64,000 nt of DNA from Streptomyces lincolnensis (GTDB taxonomy: Bacteria; Actinomycetota; Actinomycetes; Streptomycetales; Streptomycetaceae), in assembly GCF_001685355.1 (NCBI RefSeq), contig NZ_CP016438.1, positions 62,001-126,000 of the forward strand, read 5' to 3'. The notes below the pieces were generated by a model that saw only the letters and a list, made by a program, of their open reading frames with translations, had not been told where the DNA came from and did no database searches. How positions within the stretch are numbered: position 1 is the first letter of the stretch; each line of letters begins with the position of its first letter. Both the position numbers and the translations under genes were made by a program. Of this stretch, positions 1 through 7,878 are shown in pieces.

Positions 1-562
1 TCGGTCATCAGCTCGTCGTCCTTGATCAGATCGACCGACGCCCTGGCCAACTCCCGTACGACCAGGCGGAACTCGCTCTCGTCCAGACCGACGTTCGGCT
101 TGATGATGGTGCCGATCATGACGCCCTCGGCACCCCCCATCAGCCTGCGGGTGCCCGGGACGCCGAACGCCGGGCCCAGGTGAGCGGCAACGAACTCGTC
201 CGGCAGCTCGATGTCCTCCAGGCGGCAGGCGAACAGCTCACCCAGCTCGAAGAGGTTGCCTGCGATCGTGGTCTGCAGGGTCGCCAGGTCGGTCCCGATG
301 TTCTCCATCGGGAACTCGACCACCACAAGAGCGGCCCGCACCGCCTCGGGGCGGGAACGCGACGGCAACGACGGGCTGCGCGCGCCCAGGTCCCGCACGC
401 TGACGACCTGCGCTGCATGCCGCTCGCGAATACGGGGGGACTCGCCCGGCACAGCGACGAAGGTGCCACTGGACTGCTCCCCGGCCATCGCCGCGGCGGC
501 CTGTTCCGGATCGATCTCCGATTCCAGGTAGTAGGTGCAGCGCACGACCCGCTGGTCACGCA
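1..562 (-). CDS. RuBisCO-like protein (form IV type), N-terminal part, runs off the window start
   Basis: The minus-strand reading frame from ATG 562 stays open to base 1 (187 codons, no stop). It is preceded by a GGAGAG ribosome site. It shows RuBisCO large-chain landmarks: FGVPGTRRL near residue 134, GTIIKPNVGL (equivalent of catalytic Lys175) near residue 150, and LIKDDEL near residue 180, which keeps the carbamylated lysine and the Asp/Glu metal ligands. The N-terminus is not that of a form I-III enzyme, so this is most likely a RuBisCO-like protein. Known relatives act as enolases or isomerases in methionine salvage, or as decarboxylases/transcarboxylases in isoapionate and other short acid-sugar pathways. 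It lies 45 bases downstream of a KdgT-type permease in the same direction, so an acid-sugar substrate is the best inference. The C-terminal half is outside the window. Confidence 0.85.
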
Positions 563-607
563 TGTGCTCTCCGTTTCTCGACGACTCTGATGTGAGGGTC
601 GTTCGTC

Positions 608-1675
608 TCAAGTGCCGTCGTGCTGTGCGGCAGCTTCCCTGTTCGCGCCGACCACGTAATGCGGGGCGGAGGACGGCCCGTCGCCGTCGGCTGTCGCATC
701 GCCGACCCCGTCGGCGGCCCAGGGCTGCTTCAGGATCCGGCGTGCCCAGAAGACGGTGATCAGCGGACACAGGATCGACGTCACCACGACCGATGAAGCG
801 ACGAGCACGGTCGCGTACTCGGCGGCCGGCGCGTAGACGGGATTGGCGGCCGCCACGATCGAGGGGACCACTGCCGCGTTGCCGGCGGTGGTCGCCGCTG
901 CCAGGCCCGCGATGCCGTCGCCACCGCTCGCCTTGTCGGCCAGCAGCAGCACTGCCCCGCCGACCAGCACCACGAACAGCCCCAGCCCGGCCCCCAGCAG
1001 GCCGGCCTCCCAGACGGCTGTCAGGTTGAGCGTGAGTCCCAGTGACAGTCCGAGGAACGGCACGAGGGCGGGCACGGCGGGGGCCAGGAAGCGACGCATC
1101 TCGGGATCGAGGTTGCCCAGGAGCATCCCGAGCACCAGGGGCAGAATTGCTCCCACCAGGGTCTGCCAGGGGAAGGCGGACAGACCGGCGACGCCGAGCG
1201 TGATCATGGTGAGGAAGGGGCCGGACTCCAGGCTCATGACGCTGTAGGCGCCGACGTCGCGCTTGCGTCCGAACTGGGCCATCAGTGACATGTAGAGGCC
1301 GCCGTTGGTGTCGTTCAGCGCCGCCACGACCGCCAGCGTCGACAACCCCGCGAAGACTCCACCACTGACCGGCGATTCGCCGAGGAACCTCCCCAGGACG
1401 ACACCGACGACCAACGCGAACAGGACCTTGGTCCCCAGCAGCACACCGCCCTTCTTGGCGATGTAGGGCGTCGCCTTCACGTCCAGGGTCGCGCCCAGAC
1501 ACACGTAGAAGACGGCCAGGATCGCGGGCAGGCCCGTGTAGAGGGCTCCGGTGAAGGAGCCGAAGAACTCTCCGGAGCCCGGCGCCGCCGTGTGCACCAC
1601 GGCTCCGACGAGCATCGGGACGAGCATCAGCCCACCAGGCACCTTCTCGATGCCGGCTTTGATGGGCACAGCCAT
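608..1675 (-). CDS. kdgT: KdgT-family 2-keto-3-deoxygluconate/acid-sugar permease
   Basis: This 355-residue protein is almost wholly hydrophobic, with about ten predicted membrane segments. It begins [20 protein letters not shown] and contains [17 protein letters not shown] and [19 protein letters not shown], all typical of the 2-keto-3-deoxygluconate permease (KdgT) family of proton symporters. I chose ATG 1675 because GGAGG lies five bases upstream and the family starts there; an open frame continues to 1873 but gives an atypical leader. It is the first gene of an operon with the RuBisCO-like gene and is divergent from a DeoR regulator. A GAACA/TGTTC operator array sits directly behind its ribosome site, so repression by that regulator is likely. 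The true substrate may be another acid sugar, given the partner gene. Confidence 0.85.
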   Translation of the reverse strand: MAVPIKAGIEKVPGGLMLVPMLVGAVVHTAAPGSGEFFGSFTGALYTGLPAILAVFYVCLGATLDVKATPYIAKKGGVLLGTKVLFALVVGVVLGRFLGESPVSGGVFAGLSTLAVVAALNDTNGGLYMSLMAQFGRKRDVGAYSVMSLESGPFLTMITLGVAGLSAFPWQTLVGAILPLVLGMLLGNLDPEMRRFLAPAVPALVPFLGLSLGLTLNLTAVWEAGLLGAGLGLFVVLVGGAVLLLADKASGGDGIAGLAAATTAGNAAVVPSIVAAANPVYAPAAEYATVLVASSVVVTSILCPLITVFWARRILKQPWAADGVGDATADGDGPSSAPHYVVGANREAAAQHDGT

Positions 1676-1685
1676 GGGGACCTCC

Positions 1686-1708
1686 GAACAGCAGTGTTCG
1701 AATGAACA
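1686..1708. promoter_or_regulatory. Operator array GAACA-N4-TGTTC-N4-GAACA before kdgT
   Basis: Half-sites GAACA (1686-1690), TGTTC (1695-1699) and GAACA (1704-1708) follow one another at exact nine-base steps. The array abuts the kdgT ribosome site (complement of 1681-1685). TGTTC-N4-GAACA recurs at 1837-1850. This is inferred to be the DeoR-regulator binding site that blocks the kdgT promoter. Confidence 0.6.
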
Positions 1709-1836
1709 TTGGGTGACTCGGACCGTAGCCGCAGGAAGCGGGCGGGTCAATGGGTTCTCGCCACGGCATCGTCTATATCGAGCCGAACCCACCCGCGCGA
1801 GCAGGCGTCGCAACAGGTCGGACGAGTCGGCTGTAA

Positions 1837-1850
1837 TGTTCACATGAACA
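1837..1850. promoter_or_regulatory. Second TGTTC-N4-GAACA operator
   Basis: TGTTCACATGAACA is an inverted repeat with six-base arms, the same half-sites and spacing as the array near kdgT, about 140 bases away. The two sites bracket the divergent promoter region, which would allow looping or autoregulation of the DeoR gene. Confidence 0.6.
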
Positions 1851-1916
1851 CCGCTTGGACGGGATGGCAGCAATGGGTCACCCCGGGTGGAAGCCCAGAG
1901 CAGGAGGCCGGATAGC

Positions 1917-2681
1917 GTGATGAGCGTGGCTCAAGACGAGATGGAACCCGTGCGCAACTCCCGACAGCGAGCCATCCTCAGTGCCTTGCAGGAATTCCGG
2001 CAGGTCGACGTCAACACGCTCGCGGAGCGCTTCGGCGTGTCCGGCATGACGATCCGCCGCGACCTGGCCGAGCTCGATCAGGCAGGGCTGTTGGACCGGG
2101 TGCATGGCGGCGCGGTGCCACGCCGGGCACCCGCCTACGGGGCCCGGTCCTCCACGATGATGTCCGAGAAGTCGAGAATCGCGCGGGCCGTGGCGGACCT
2201 GGTCAAGCCGGGTGCCTCGGTGGGCGTCGACACCGGCACCACCTGTACCGCTGTCGCCGCGGAACTCGCTGTCCGGGACGATCTGACCGTGATCACCAAC
2301 TCGCTCCACGCGGCGTTCGAACTGCGCGACACGAGGAGCCGGGTCCTCGTCCTGGGCGGACTCATGACACCCGAACTGAGCCTGGTCGCTTCCACGGCCG
2401 CACAGGAACGGCCGCAGATCCATCTGGACCTGATGATCCTCGGCTGCGGAGGACTGTCCGTCGACCGCGGGGTCACCTACTTCGACCCCGCCGAAGTCGA
2501 GGTACGCCGCACACTTCTCGACCTCGCGGACCGGGTCGTGGTCGCCGCCGACCACACCAAGTTCGACCGCAAGAAGGCGATGGCCCTCGGCGACCTGTCG
2601 GTCATCGATGTCCTCGTCACCGACCAGACGCCTCCCCCTGAGCTGCGATCCGCATTGGCGGCGGTCGTGGTCGCTCCGTAA
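1917..2681 (+). CDS. DeoR/GlpR-family transcriptional repressor
   Basis: The 254-residue protein has an N-terminal DeoR winged helix (about residues 20-70, core [18 protein letters not shown]). A DeoRC sugar-phosphate-sensing domain follows, with VGVDTGTTC near residue 103 and [11 protein letters not shown] near residue 213. AGGAGG at 1902-1907 points to GTG 1917 (or ATG 1920) rather than the upstream GTG 1887. It is divergent from kdgT and the RuBisCO-like gene. Known relatives repress neighbouring catabolic operons and release DNA on binding a phosphorylated sugar. The paired TGTTC-N4-GAACA sites in the 240-base divergent spacer are its probable operators. Confidence 0.88.
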   Translation: MMSVAQDEMEPVRNSRQRAILSALQEFRQVDVNTLAERFGVSGMTIRRDLAELDQAGLLDRVHGGAVPRRAPAYGARSSTMMSEKSRIARAVADLVKPGASVGVDTGTTCTAVAAELAVRDDLTVITNSLHAAFELRDTRSRVLVLGGLMTPELSLVASTAAQERPQIHLDLMILGCGGLSVDRGVTYFDPAEVEVRRTLLDLADRVVVAADHTKFDRKKAMALGDLSVIDVLVTDQTPPPELRSALAAVVVAP

Positions 2682-2845
2682 CGCTCAAACCGGGGCCAGA
2701 GCGCAGGCCACACCGCGCGGGGGCGGCGGACCTCGGGTACAACCGTCACCGCACTCAGGAGAAGCCTCCGACAGCGGCCCAGCGGGCGGAGAGTATCTCC
2801 TCGCACTTCAGCTGCTTACGGGCAGGTTCCTGGCGGCAGATCACC

Positions 2846-4354
2846 TCATTGTGACCCCGCCTGGCCATCATCAGGACGGGCCTGGTTCGGCGGTGTGCCG
2901 TCCGGGTGGTCGTAGATCCAGGAGAGGCCTCCCAGGTCGAGGCGCCGGCGAGTGCGGGTGACGGCGACGTAGGCGAGACGGGCCTCTGCATCGTCGACGG
3001 GCTCGGGGACGGGTGCCGGCGCGCTTCCCGTCTGGCCGGTGGTGTCGTTGAGGGAACGGGCGAAGTCCTCGGCGATGAGGACGCTGGGCCATTCGCGTCC
3101 CTTGGCCTTGTGGGCGGTGGAGACGGTCACGTGCGCGTGCGGTTCAGGGGCGAGCTGGGCGATGGCGGCGAGGATGGCGTCAGTGCCGTGGGTGTCGACG
3201 AGGTTGACCAGGGGCTGCAGGTCCCGGCCCGCGGGGTCGTGGGCGGCGTAGTCCTGCAGGTCGCCCCAGCATGGGAAGAGGAGCAGTTCGGGATGGTGGG
3301 TGCGGCGGCCTTCTTTGAGGTCGCGGGCCGCGAGGGCCAGGGCGTGCAGGCTGTCTCCTCCCCCGGCCAGGGCGACGTGGCGTCCCGCGGCCATGTGGGC
3401 CATGACCTGGGCCATGGCGCCGACGTTGGTGCGGCACAGGACGGCGTCCGGCTGTGTGACGAGGCCGAGTTCGGTGGGCACGGCGGGGGTGCCGGTGAGG
3501 CGGATCGGCGCGTCGGCCAGGTGCAGCCAGCGGTTGGCTTCGGCGGCGAGGTCGGGGCCGAAGCGGAAGGACTGAGACAAGGCCAGCTGGGTGCCGTCGA
3601 AGCCGGTCATGATGTCCTTGGCGCCGCGCCATTGGTAGATGGCCTGGGCGGAGTCGCCGACCATGACCAGCTGGGCGTGGTCGCGCTGGGCGAGGAAGAT
3701 CTGTTCGACGACGGGGTTGGTGTCCTGGGCCTCGTCCAGCAGCAGGAAGTCGGCCTGGATACGCGGCAGGGTGAGGGCCCAGATCTTCAGGTAGTGGTCG
3801 TGGTCGAAGCGGACGGCGCCGTCGTCGGGGTGCTGCAGGTCGGCCCACGCCTTGTGGGCGAACGGCACGATGTGGGCGGCGAGCTGGGCATGGAGGTCGG
3901 TGTCTTCCAGGCCGCGAAGTCGGGGCACGTCATAGGGGGTGATGGCCTCGTCGGCGGTGTGGCAGAAGCGGGCGACGGTGCGCAGGGTGGCGTTGGAGAG
4001 GGCTCGTTGTGTCACCTCGCGGTCGCCGATGCGGATCGCCTTGGTGATGCCGAGGGCCTGTCCGGTCTGCCAGGCCGGGCGTCGGGGGGCGTTCAGGCGG
4101 CGGATGTAGCGGTGGCCGACGGCGGCGTAGGCCAGGGCGTGGGCGGTCTTGCACTGCACGGTGTCGGGGAAGCGGGTGCGTGCGTCCTGGGCGATGGCCC
4201 GGTTGCAGGCAAGGTAGCGGCCGCAGCCTTTGGTGGTGCGGGCGAGCAGGGTCAGAGTGGTGGTCTTGCCGGTACCCGCGCCGGCCTGCAGGGCGAGGTG
4301 CTGGCCGGCGTGGAAGGCGTCGGCCGCGGCCGTCTGTTCATCGGTCGGGTTCAT
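2846..4354 (-). CDS. UvrD/Rep-type SF1A DNA helicase, compact
   Basis: This is a 502-residue superfamily 1 helicase. Visible motifs in order are Walker A QAGAGTGKTTT (about residues 23-33), Walker B LLLDEAQDTNP (about 205), GDSAQAIYQWRGA (motif III), SQSFRFG (motif IV), VSTAHKAKGREW (motif V) and YVAVTRTRRRLDL (motif VI), so the ATPase core looks intact. It is 150-250 residues shorter than UvrD or PcrA, consistent with a reduced 2B domain. Its start overlaps the stop of the upstream gene by four bases (ATGA), so translation is coupled. It is the last gene of a three-gene operon (5678 to 2846). The accessory setting suggests a role in mobile-element or defence biology rather than housekeeping repair; that part is inference. 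Confidence 0.85.
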   Translation of the reverse strand: MNPTDEQTAAADAFHAGQHLALQAGAGTGKTTTLTLLARTTKGCGRYLACNRAIAQDARTRFPDTVQCKTAHALAYAAVGHRYIRRLNAPRRPAWQTGQALGITKAIRIGDREVTQRALSNATLRTVARFCHTADEAITPYDVPRLRGLEDTDLHAQLAAHIVPFAHKAWADLQHPDDGAVRFDHDHYLKIWALTLPRIQADFLLLDEAQDTNPVVEQIFLAQRDHAQLVMVGDSAQAIYQWRGAKDIMTGFDGTQLALSQSFRFGPDLAAEANRWLHLADAPIRLTGTPAVPTELGLVTQPDAVLCRTNVGAMAQVMAHMAAGRHVALAGGGDSLHALALAARDLKEGRRTHHPELLLFPCWGDLQDYAAHDPAGRDLQPLVNLVDTHGTDAILAAIAQLAPEPHAHVTVSTAHKAKGREWPSVLIAEDFARSLNDTTGQTGSAPAPVPEPVDDAEARLAYVAVTRTRRRLDLGGLSWIYDHPDGTPPNQARPDDGQAGSQ

Positions 4355-4827
4355 GCGGGGGCTGCTCCGGGGGTGCGGGTCAGGGCGTGGCCGACGGCTG
4401 CCAGGAGGTGTGCGGCCGTGGTGCCGGCGAGCAGGTGCTGCACGGCCCGGTCGAGCCGGTCGGCCTCGTCGCTGGCCTGCTGGGCCAGTGCGCGGTGCAG
4501 GGCCAGCTTCACGAAGAGTTCCGGGCTCTGCCCCGTTTCATGGGCGGCGTGGCGGATCGTGGCGTGGACGGCGGGCGGGAAGGCGAGGTTGAGCAGGACC
4601 TGCCCGACGGCGTCCGGGTAGTGGGTGGTGATCACGTCCACGGGGAGCCGTGCGGCGAGGTGCTGGCGCAGCCGGTGTGCGGCGCGGCCGGGGGTTTTGG
4701 CACGTACGAGGGTCATGAGGCGGGTGGTGTCGTGGTTGGTCGCGAGCGGCAGCACGCGGGCGGCGTCACGGAGCTCCGCCGGGACCAGCGGGCGCGTCAG
4801 GAGGATTTCCAGGGCGTGGTGCGGCAT
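4351..4827 (-). CDS. Hypothetical protein with a ribbon-helix-helix-like segment
   Basis: I do not recognise this 158-residue protein as a whole. ATG 4827 is supported by an AAGAGAGG ribosome site seven bases upstream. Residues about 100-135 (LNLAFPPAVHATIRHAAHET, then GQSPELFVKLALHRALAQ) have the strand-helix-helix pattern of small RHH/Arc-type DNA-binding proteins. It sits between a zinc-cysteine protein (two-base gap upstream) and the UvrD-like helicase (four-base overlap downstream), so the three products are made together. A DNA-binding adaptor for the helicase is one reading, but no catalytic motif is visible. Confidence 0.6.
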   Translation of the reverse strand: MPHHALEILLTRPLVPAELRDAARVLPLATNHDTTRLMTLVRAKTPGRAAHRLRQHLAARLPVDVITTHYPDAVGQVLLNLAFPPAVHATIRHAAHETGQSPELFVKLALHRALAQQASDEADRLDRAVQHLLAGTTAAHLLAAVGHALTRTPGAAPA

Positions 4828-4829
4828 CG

Positions 4830-5678
4830 TCACCTCTCTTTGCTGCCGGGTGCCGGTGGGTATGGCAGACCGGTACGCAGGTGCTGGGCGTGCAGGAGGG
4901 GATCGAAGACCTGCCATCCGGCCAGGGCCAGGTCGGCGGCGCCGTGGATGGTGGCGTGCGCGGGGCAGCGCTGGATACGCCAGCGCCGTTGTTCGGCATG
5001 GGGCAGCTGGCTGAGGTCGTAGACGGCCGTCGCCTGTTCGGACAGGGCGAGTTGGCCGCCATGGGTGCCGACAGGCAGCAGTCTCCAGGATCCGGGCGGG
5101 GCGTCCGGGGCCAGGACGGGACGGGGGCAGCGGGTTCGGTGGCTCGTCTGGGCTACGCAGCGGATGGCCTCCACGGGGCCGTCGGCGAGGTAGTAGCCCA
5201 GCAGCATCCGTACGAGAGGGCGGTCGGGGCCGTCAGGCGCCGCACTGGTGGGGGCAGCCGCGGGGATGAAGACACCGGTGTCGATCAGGCGACGGGTTCG
5301 TACGGCGAGTCGGCGGCGCACCGACGTGAGGGACGGGCTGATCCGGCAGATGGGCGTGCGCTGCGGGCAGAGCACGGCGTGCGGAATGCGGCACCAGGCG
5401 CTGCCGTCGCCGTGCGGGTGAGCGATGCCGGAGCTCAGGTGCCAGTGGCAGGAGGCAGGGGTGTGGGCGGTGGCCAGTTCGGTGGGATGCAGGGCGATGG
5501 GACGCCCGTCGGCACGCGGGTAGAGGTCGATGCGGTTGCCGCAGTGGCGGCAGCGGCCGCTCTGGCCGGCGCGCAGCAGGCGGCTGGGACTGGTGGCGGC
5601 CACCCGCAGCGGACGGCGCGCCGGGGCGGTGCGAGGGCTGCCGTCCCAGTGGCAGCCGGGGATGGAGTGGGGGCGCAT
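4830..5678 (-). CDS. Cysteine/histidine-rich conserved actinomycete protein (DUF6083-like)
   Basis: This protein of about 282 residues has an N-terminal zinc-ribbon-like CRHCGNRIDLYPRADGRP. A second Cys/His cluster follows, from ASCHWHLSSGIAHPHGDGSAWC to HAVLCPQR. The rest has no recognisable motif. The family is common in Streptomyces accessory DNA, and I associate it with DUF6083 with moderate confidence. No start has a clear ribosome site. ATG 5678 begins the conserved-looking MRPHSIPGCHWDG, while GTG 5702 and ATG 5765 are alternatives. It heads the operon with the RHH-like protein and the UvrD-like helicase. Confidence 0.6.
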   Translation of the reverse strand: MRPHSIPGCHWDGSPRTAPARRPLRVAATSPSRLLRAGQSGRCRHCGNRIDLYPRADGRPIALHPTELATAHTPASCHWHLSSGIAHPHGDGSAWCRIPHAVLCPQRTPICRISPSLTSVRRRLAVRTRRLIDTGVFIPAAAPTSAAPDGPDRPLVRMLLGYYLADGPVEAIRCVAQTSHRTRCPRPVLAPDAPPGSWRLLPVGTHGGQLALSEQATAVYDLSQLPHAEQRRWRIQRCPAHATIHGAADLALAGWQVFDPLLHAQHLRTGLPYPPAPGSKER

Positions 5679-5847
5679 GGCGAGGACCGTGCCAGGTGAC
5701 ACGCCCCGAGGGCGGGGCTGGCGGATAGACAGTCCCCCGGGCGGCCCAGCCCTACCGAACAGCAATGCGAGTCAGCGAGTATGCGTTCTATGCATGCTCG
5801 CTGGTTCGGGTGATTTACGTTGCGCGCCAGACCTGACGCGGCCGGAG

Positions 5848-6111
5848 TCAGGCGCCCTTGGGCCCGGGTGGGGTGTGGTCGTCGCAAAGCGAGCCGAGCA
5901 GCTGCTCGATGGGGACATCGAAGGCATGCGCGAGGGCGTGCCAGGTGGTGACGGTGCCGGCGGCTCGGCCGTGTTCGAGGTCGATCAGCGTGCGCCGGGC
6001 CAGGCCGCTGCGGCTGGCCAGCTCGTCGAAGGTCCACCTGCGCGCGTTCCTCAGCCGCGCCAGCGTCACACGCAGGGCGTCGCGGTCCGGGTCGGGCGGC
6101 AAGATCGTCAC
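5848..6111 (-). CDS. Small XRE-family (Cro/C1 HTH) regulator
   Basis: The 87-residue protein is almost entirely one XRE helix-turn-helix domain: LRNARRWTFDELASRSGLAR is followed by TLIDLEHGRAAGTVTTWHAL, ending in a DVPIEQLLGSL helix. GTG 6111 is chosen because sequence upstream of it in the same frame is non-coding in character and contains palindromes. It is divergent from the 356-residue zinc-protein gene and lies just upstream of the helicase operon in the same direction. Two strong inverted repeats in the divergent spacer are its likely targets. Confidence 0.75.
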   Translation of the reverse strand: MTILPPDPDRDALRVTLARLRNARRWTFDELASRSGLARRTLIDLEHGRAAGTVTTWHALAHAFDVPIEQLLGSLCDDHTPPGPKGA

Positions 6112-6156
6112 CCCACCATCCGACGGTGCAGACACCTGCCCTGTCAGTGAGGATTT

Positions 6157-6220
6157 CTGCACTATCAGTGCAGGTGGGTGCGCTGAATGCTCGCGCTGCG
6201 CGAGTGCAGAGATCTGCACT
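6157..6220. promoter_or_regulatory. Two AGTGCAG/CTGCACT palindromes between XRE regulator and zinc-protein gene
   Basis: CTGCACT-ATC-AGTGCAG occupies 6157-6173, and AGTGCAGA-GA-TCTGCACT (eight-base perfect arms) occupies 6203-6220. Both use the same half-site in opposite arrangement. They lie in the 191-base divergent spacer, upstream of both start codons, and are probable operators for the adjacent XRE protein. Confidence 0.6.
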
Positions 6221-6302
6221 ACGGTGCGGGCGGCTCCCACGTACGTACCGGGAGGCCACCGCGCGAGGCCGACGCGGACCAGAACGGAGGGACAACGAGC
6301 CG

Positions 6303-7373
6303 ATGCGGCTTGCCAGTACACACGCTGCGGTGCAGCGCATCTGGACGGTGCACCTGCGCCCGCAGACGGGCGGGCCGGCCCTGACCTGTCCCCGCTGCGC
6401 ACACAGCCCCGTCCTGCCGGCCGCCTCCGCCCGCTCGGCCGCCCTCACCCATCTGGCCCGCCATGCCCGCGCCGACGCGCTGCCCGGCCATCTGCGCACC
6501 TGCCAGTGCCGGACGAGAGGCTGCCACTGGCACCCCCGCCACCGCGGCTGCGGGGGACCTGTCCTGCTCGCCCTGACCTGCGACCGCAGCGGGCGCGCAT
6601 GGCGGCTGGCCGATGCCTGCGCCGCCTGCGCGGCGGCGATGAGCCACACCGCCGTCGTGCCGCCCACGCTGCTCGCCGCCAGCCACGCCCAGTCGGCCGC
6701 CGGCAGGGCGCGCGCTTCGCGCACCGCGCCTGTGTTCGGCCCGGCAGAGCAGCAGCGCGTACGCGAACTGCTCACCTACCTCGCCACAGCGCTGCCCTGC
6801 CTCTCCTCCCCCGCCGCCCGGCTGCTCGCCCTGCAGTGCGCACTGCGCGCCGACCGCCACGGGCAGATCCGCCTGCCCCACGGCTTCCTACGCGGCATGC
6901 GGCTGCACGGCCACGCTGAGCTGTGGCTCGAACTGGAGCACGCCGGCTGGCTGCACCGCCCCAGCCGCAGATGCTCCCCCGTCCAGGCACAGCTGCTCGA
7001 CGTCGCTGTCCTCCACCAGGCCCCCGGACGCACCGGGCGCGTCCGCGCCGCCCAATGGGCGCTGCGCCCCGCCCCGCTGGCCCTCCCGCCCGCCCTGCCC
7101 TCCGCTCTACGGCTGACCGCACTCGCCCTGGCCGCCCACAGCGCTTCCGGGGCGGGCGGGGGCGAGCTCGACGTCCTCACCCGCCAGTGCGGACAGCCGC
7201 CCCAGCAACTGGAGGACCTCCTCGACCAACTGGTCCGCGCCCGCCTCGTGACCGCCTGGCACCATCATCACGACAGCGGCGAGGTCCGGTGGGAGCTGCC
7301 GGCGCACTCTCCGGCCGGCGAAGACTCCGCACGATCCGAAGCCTTCTCACGGCAGCCGAGAAGCAGTCCGTGA
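6303..7373 (+). CDS. Multi-cysteine zinc-binding protein, unknown function
   Basis: The 356-residue protein has three Cys/His clusters in its first 120 residues: LTCPRCAHSP; RTCQCRTRGCHWHPRHRGCG; and ADACAACAAA. This suggests one or more structural zinc sites. The C-terminal 80 residues (for example LEDLLDQLVRARLVTAWHHH) look like a winged-helix DNA-binding fold, but that is only an impression. ATG 6303 is preceded by GGAGG at 6286-6290. It is transcribed away from the XRE regulator and is followed by a strong terminator at 7381-7417. Its CHWHPRH cluster echoes the one in the DUF6083-like protein, so both may share an ancestor or a partner. Confidence 0.65.
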   Translation: MRLASTHAAVQRIWTVHLRPQTGGPALTCPRCAHSPVLPAASARSAALTHLARHARADALPGHLRTCQCRTRGCHWHPRHRGCGGPVLLALTCDRSGRAWRLADACAACAAAMSHTAVVPPTLLAASHAQSAAGRARASRTAPVFGPAEQQRVRELLTYLATALPCLSSPAARLLALQCALRADRHGQIRLPHGFLRGMRLHGHAELWLELEHAGWLHRPSRRCSPVQAQLLDVAVLHQAPGRTGRVRAAQWALRPAPLALPPALPSALRLTALALAAHSASGAGGGELDVLTRQCGQPPQQLEDLLDQLVRARLVTAWHHHHDSGEVRWELPAHSPAGEDSARSEAFSRQPRSSP

Positions 7374-7380
7374 CGGCCCG

Positions 7381-7417
7381 GGGCCGCTGCTGGGGCAGTG
7401 CGCCCCAGCAGCGGCCC
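7381..7417 (+). terminator. Strong intrinsic terminator hairpin
   Basis: Perfect 16-base arms (7381-7396 and 7402-7417) enclose a five-base loop, eight bases after the stop of the zinc-protein gene. It probably also shields the convergent DUF3892 gene. Confidence 0.8.
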
Positions 7418-7453
7418 GGCCGGCCCTCTCCTCCCGCCCCAGGGCGGGAGTGC

Positions 7454-7735
7454 TCAGCGGCGGGGAAGAGCCAGGAGGTTGTTGGTCAACCGGCCGTCGG
7501 CGCGGGTCTGCAGGTACTTCTCGCCGCGCGGCGGGGTCACCACGACGACCTCCGCCCGGTGCCCGCCCGCGTCGCTCGTGTAGGCCTGGCCCTTCTTGTC
7601 TTCGATCCAGGTGACGATCTGCGCCCGGGTGTTGTCGCCGGTCTTGCCGTCCGCCGGGTCGGTCCACCACAGGTGGGTGATGTGCTCGTGCAGGGTGCCG
7701 CCGGACAGGCGTACCGCGGTGATCTGGATGGCCAT
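7454..7735 (-). CDS. DUF3892 family protein
   Basis: The 93-residue protein MAIQITAVRLSGGTLHEHIT is followed by LWWTDPADGKTGDNTRAQIV and ends NLLALPRR. This pattern matches the DUF3892 family, short cytoplasmic proteins of unknown role found widely in Gram-positive bacteria. ATG 7735 has an AGAAGAGA purine stretch upstream; the frame continues to 7993 but that extension is not family-like. It stands alone between a terminator and the decayed helicase gene. Confidence 0.75.
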   Translation of the reverse strand: MAIQITAVRLSGGTLHEHITHLWWTDPADGKTGDNTRAQIVTWIEDKKGQAYTSDAGGHRAEVVVVTPPRGEKYLQTRADGRLTNNLLALPRR

Positions 7736-7878
7736 GGTTCTCTTCTGCCGGCCTTGCCCGACGGAGTTCCGGAGCCGGCGCCGGGACCCGTCACCCCGGT
7801 GCGGGGTGCTTCGCCTGGGACGGACGACGTAACTCGCGGGTAGCGCAACGGGAGTGTCTTGGAGGGGCTGGCGGGGTG

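Noticed and set aside
608..1873. Upstream extension of the KdgT permease to 1873
   Set aside because: The extra residues are non-hydrophobic and lie over the operators; GGAGG and family alignment favour ATG 1675.
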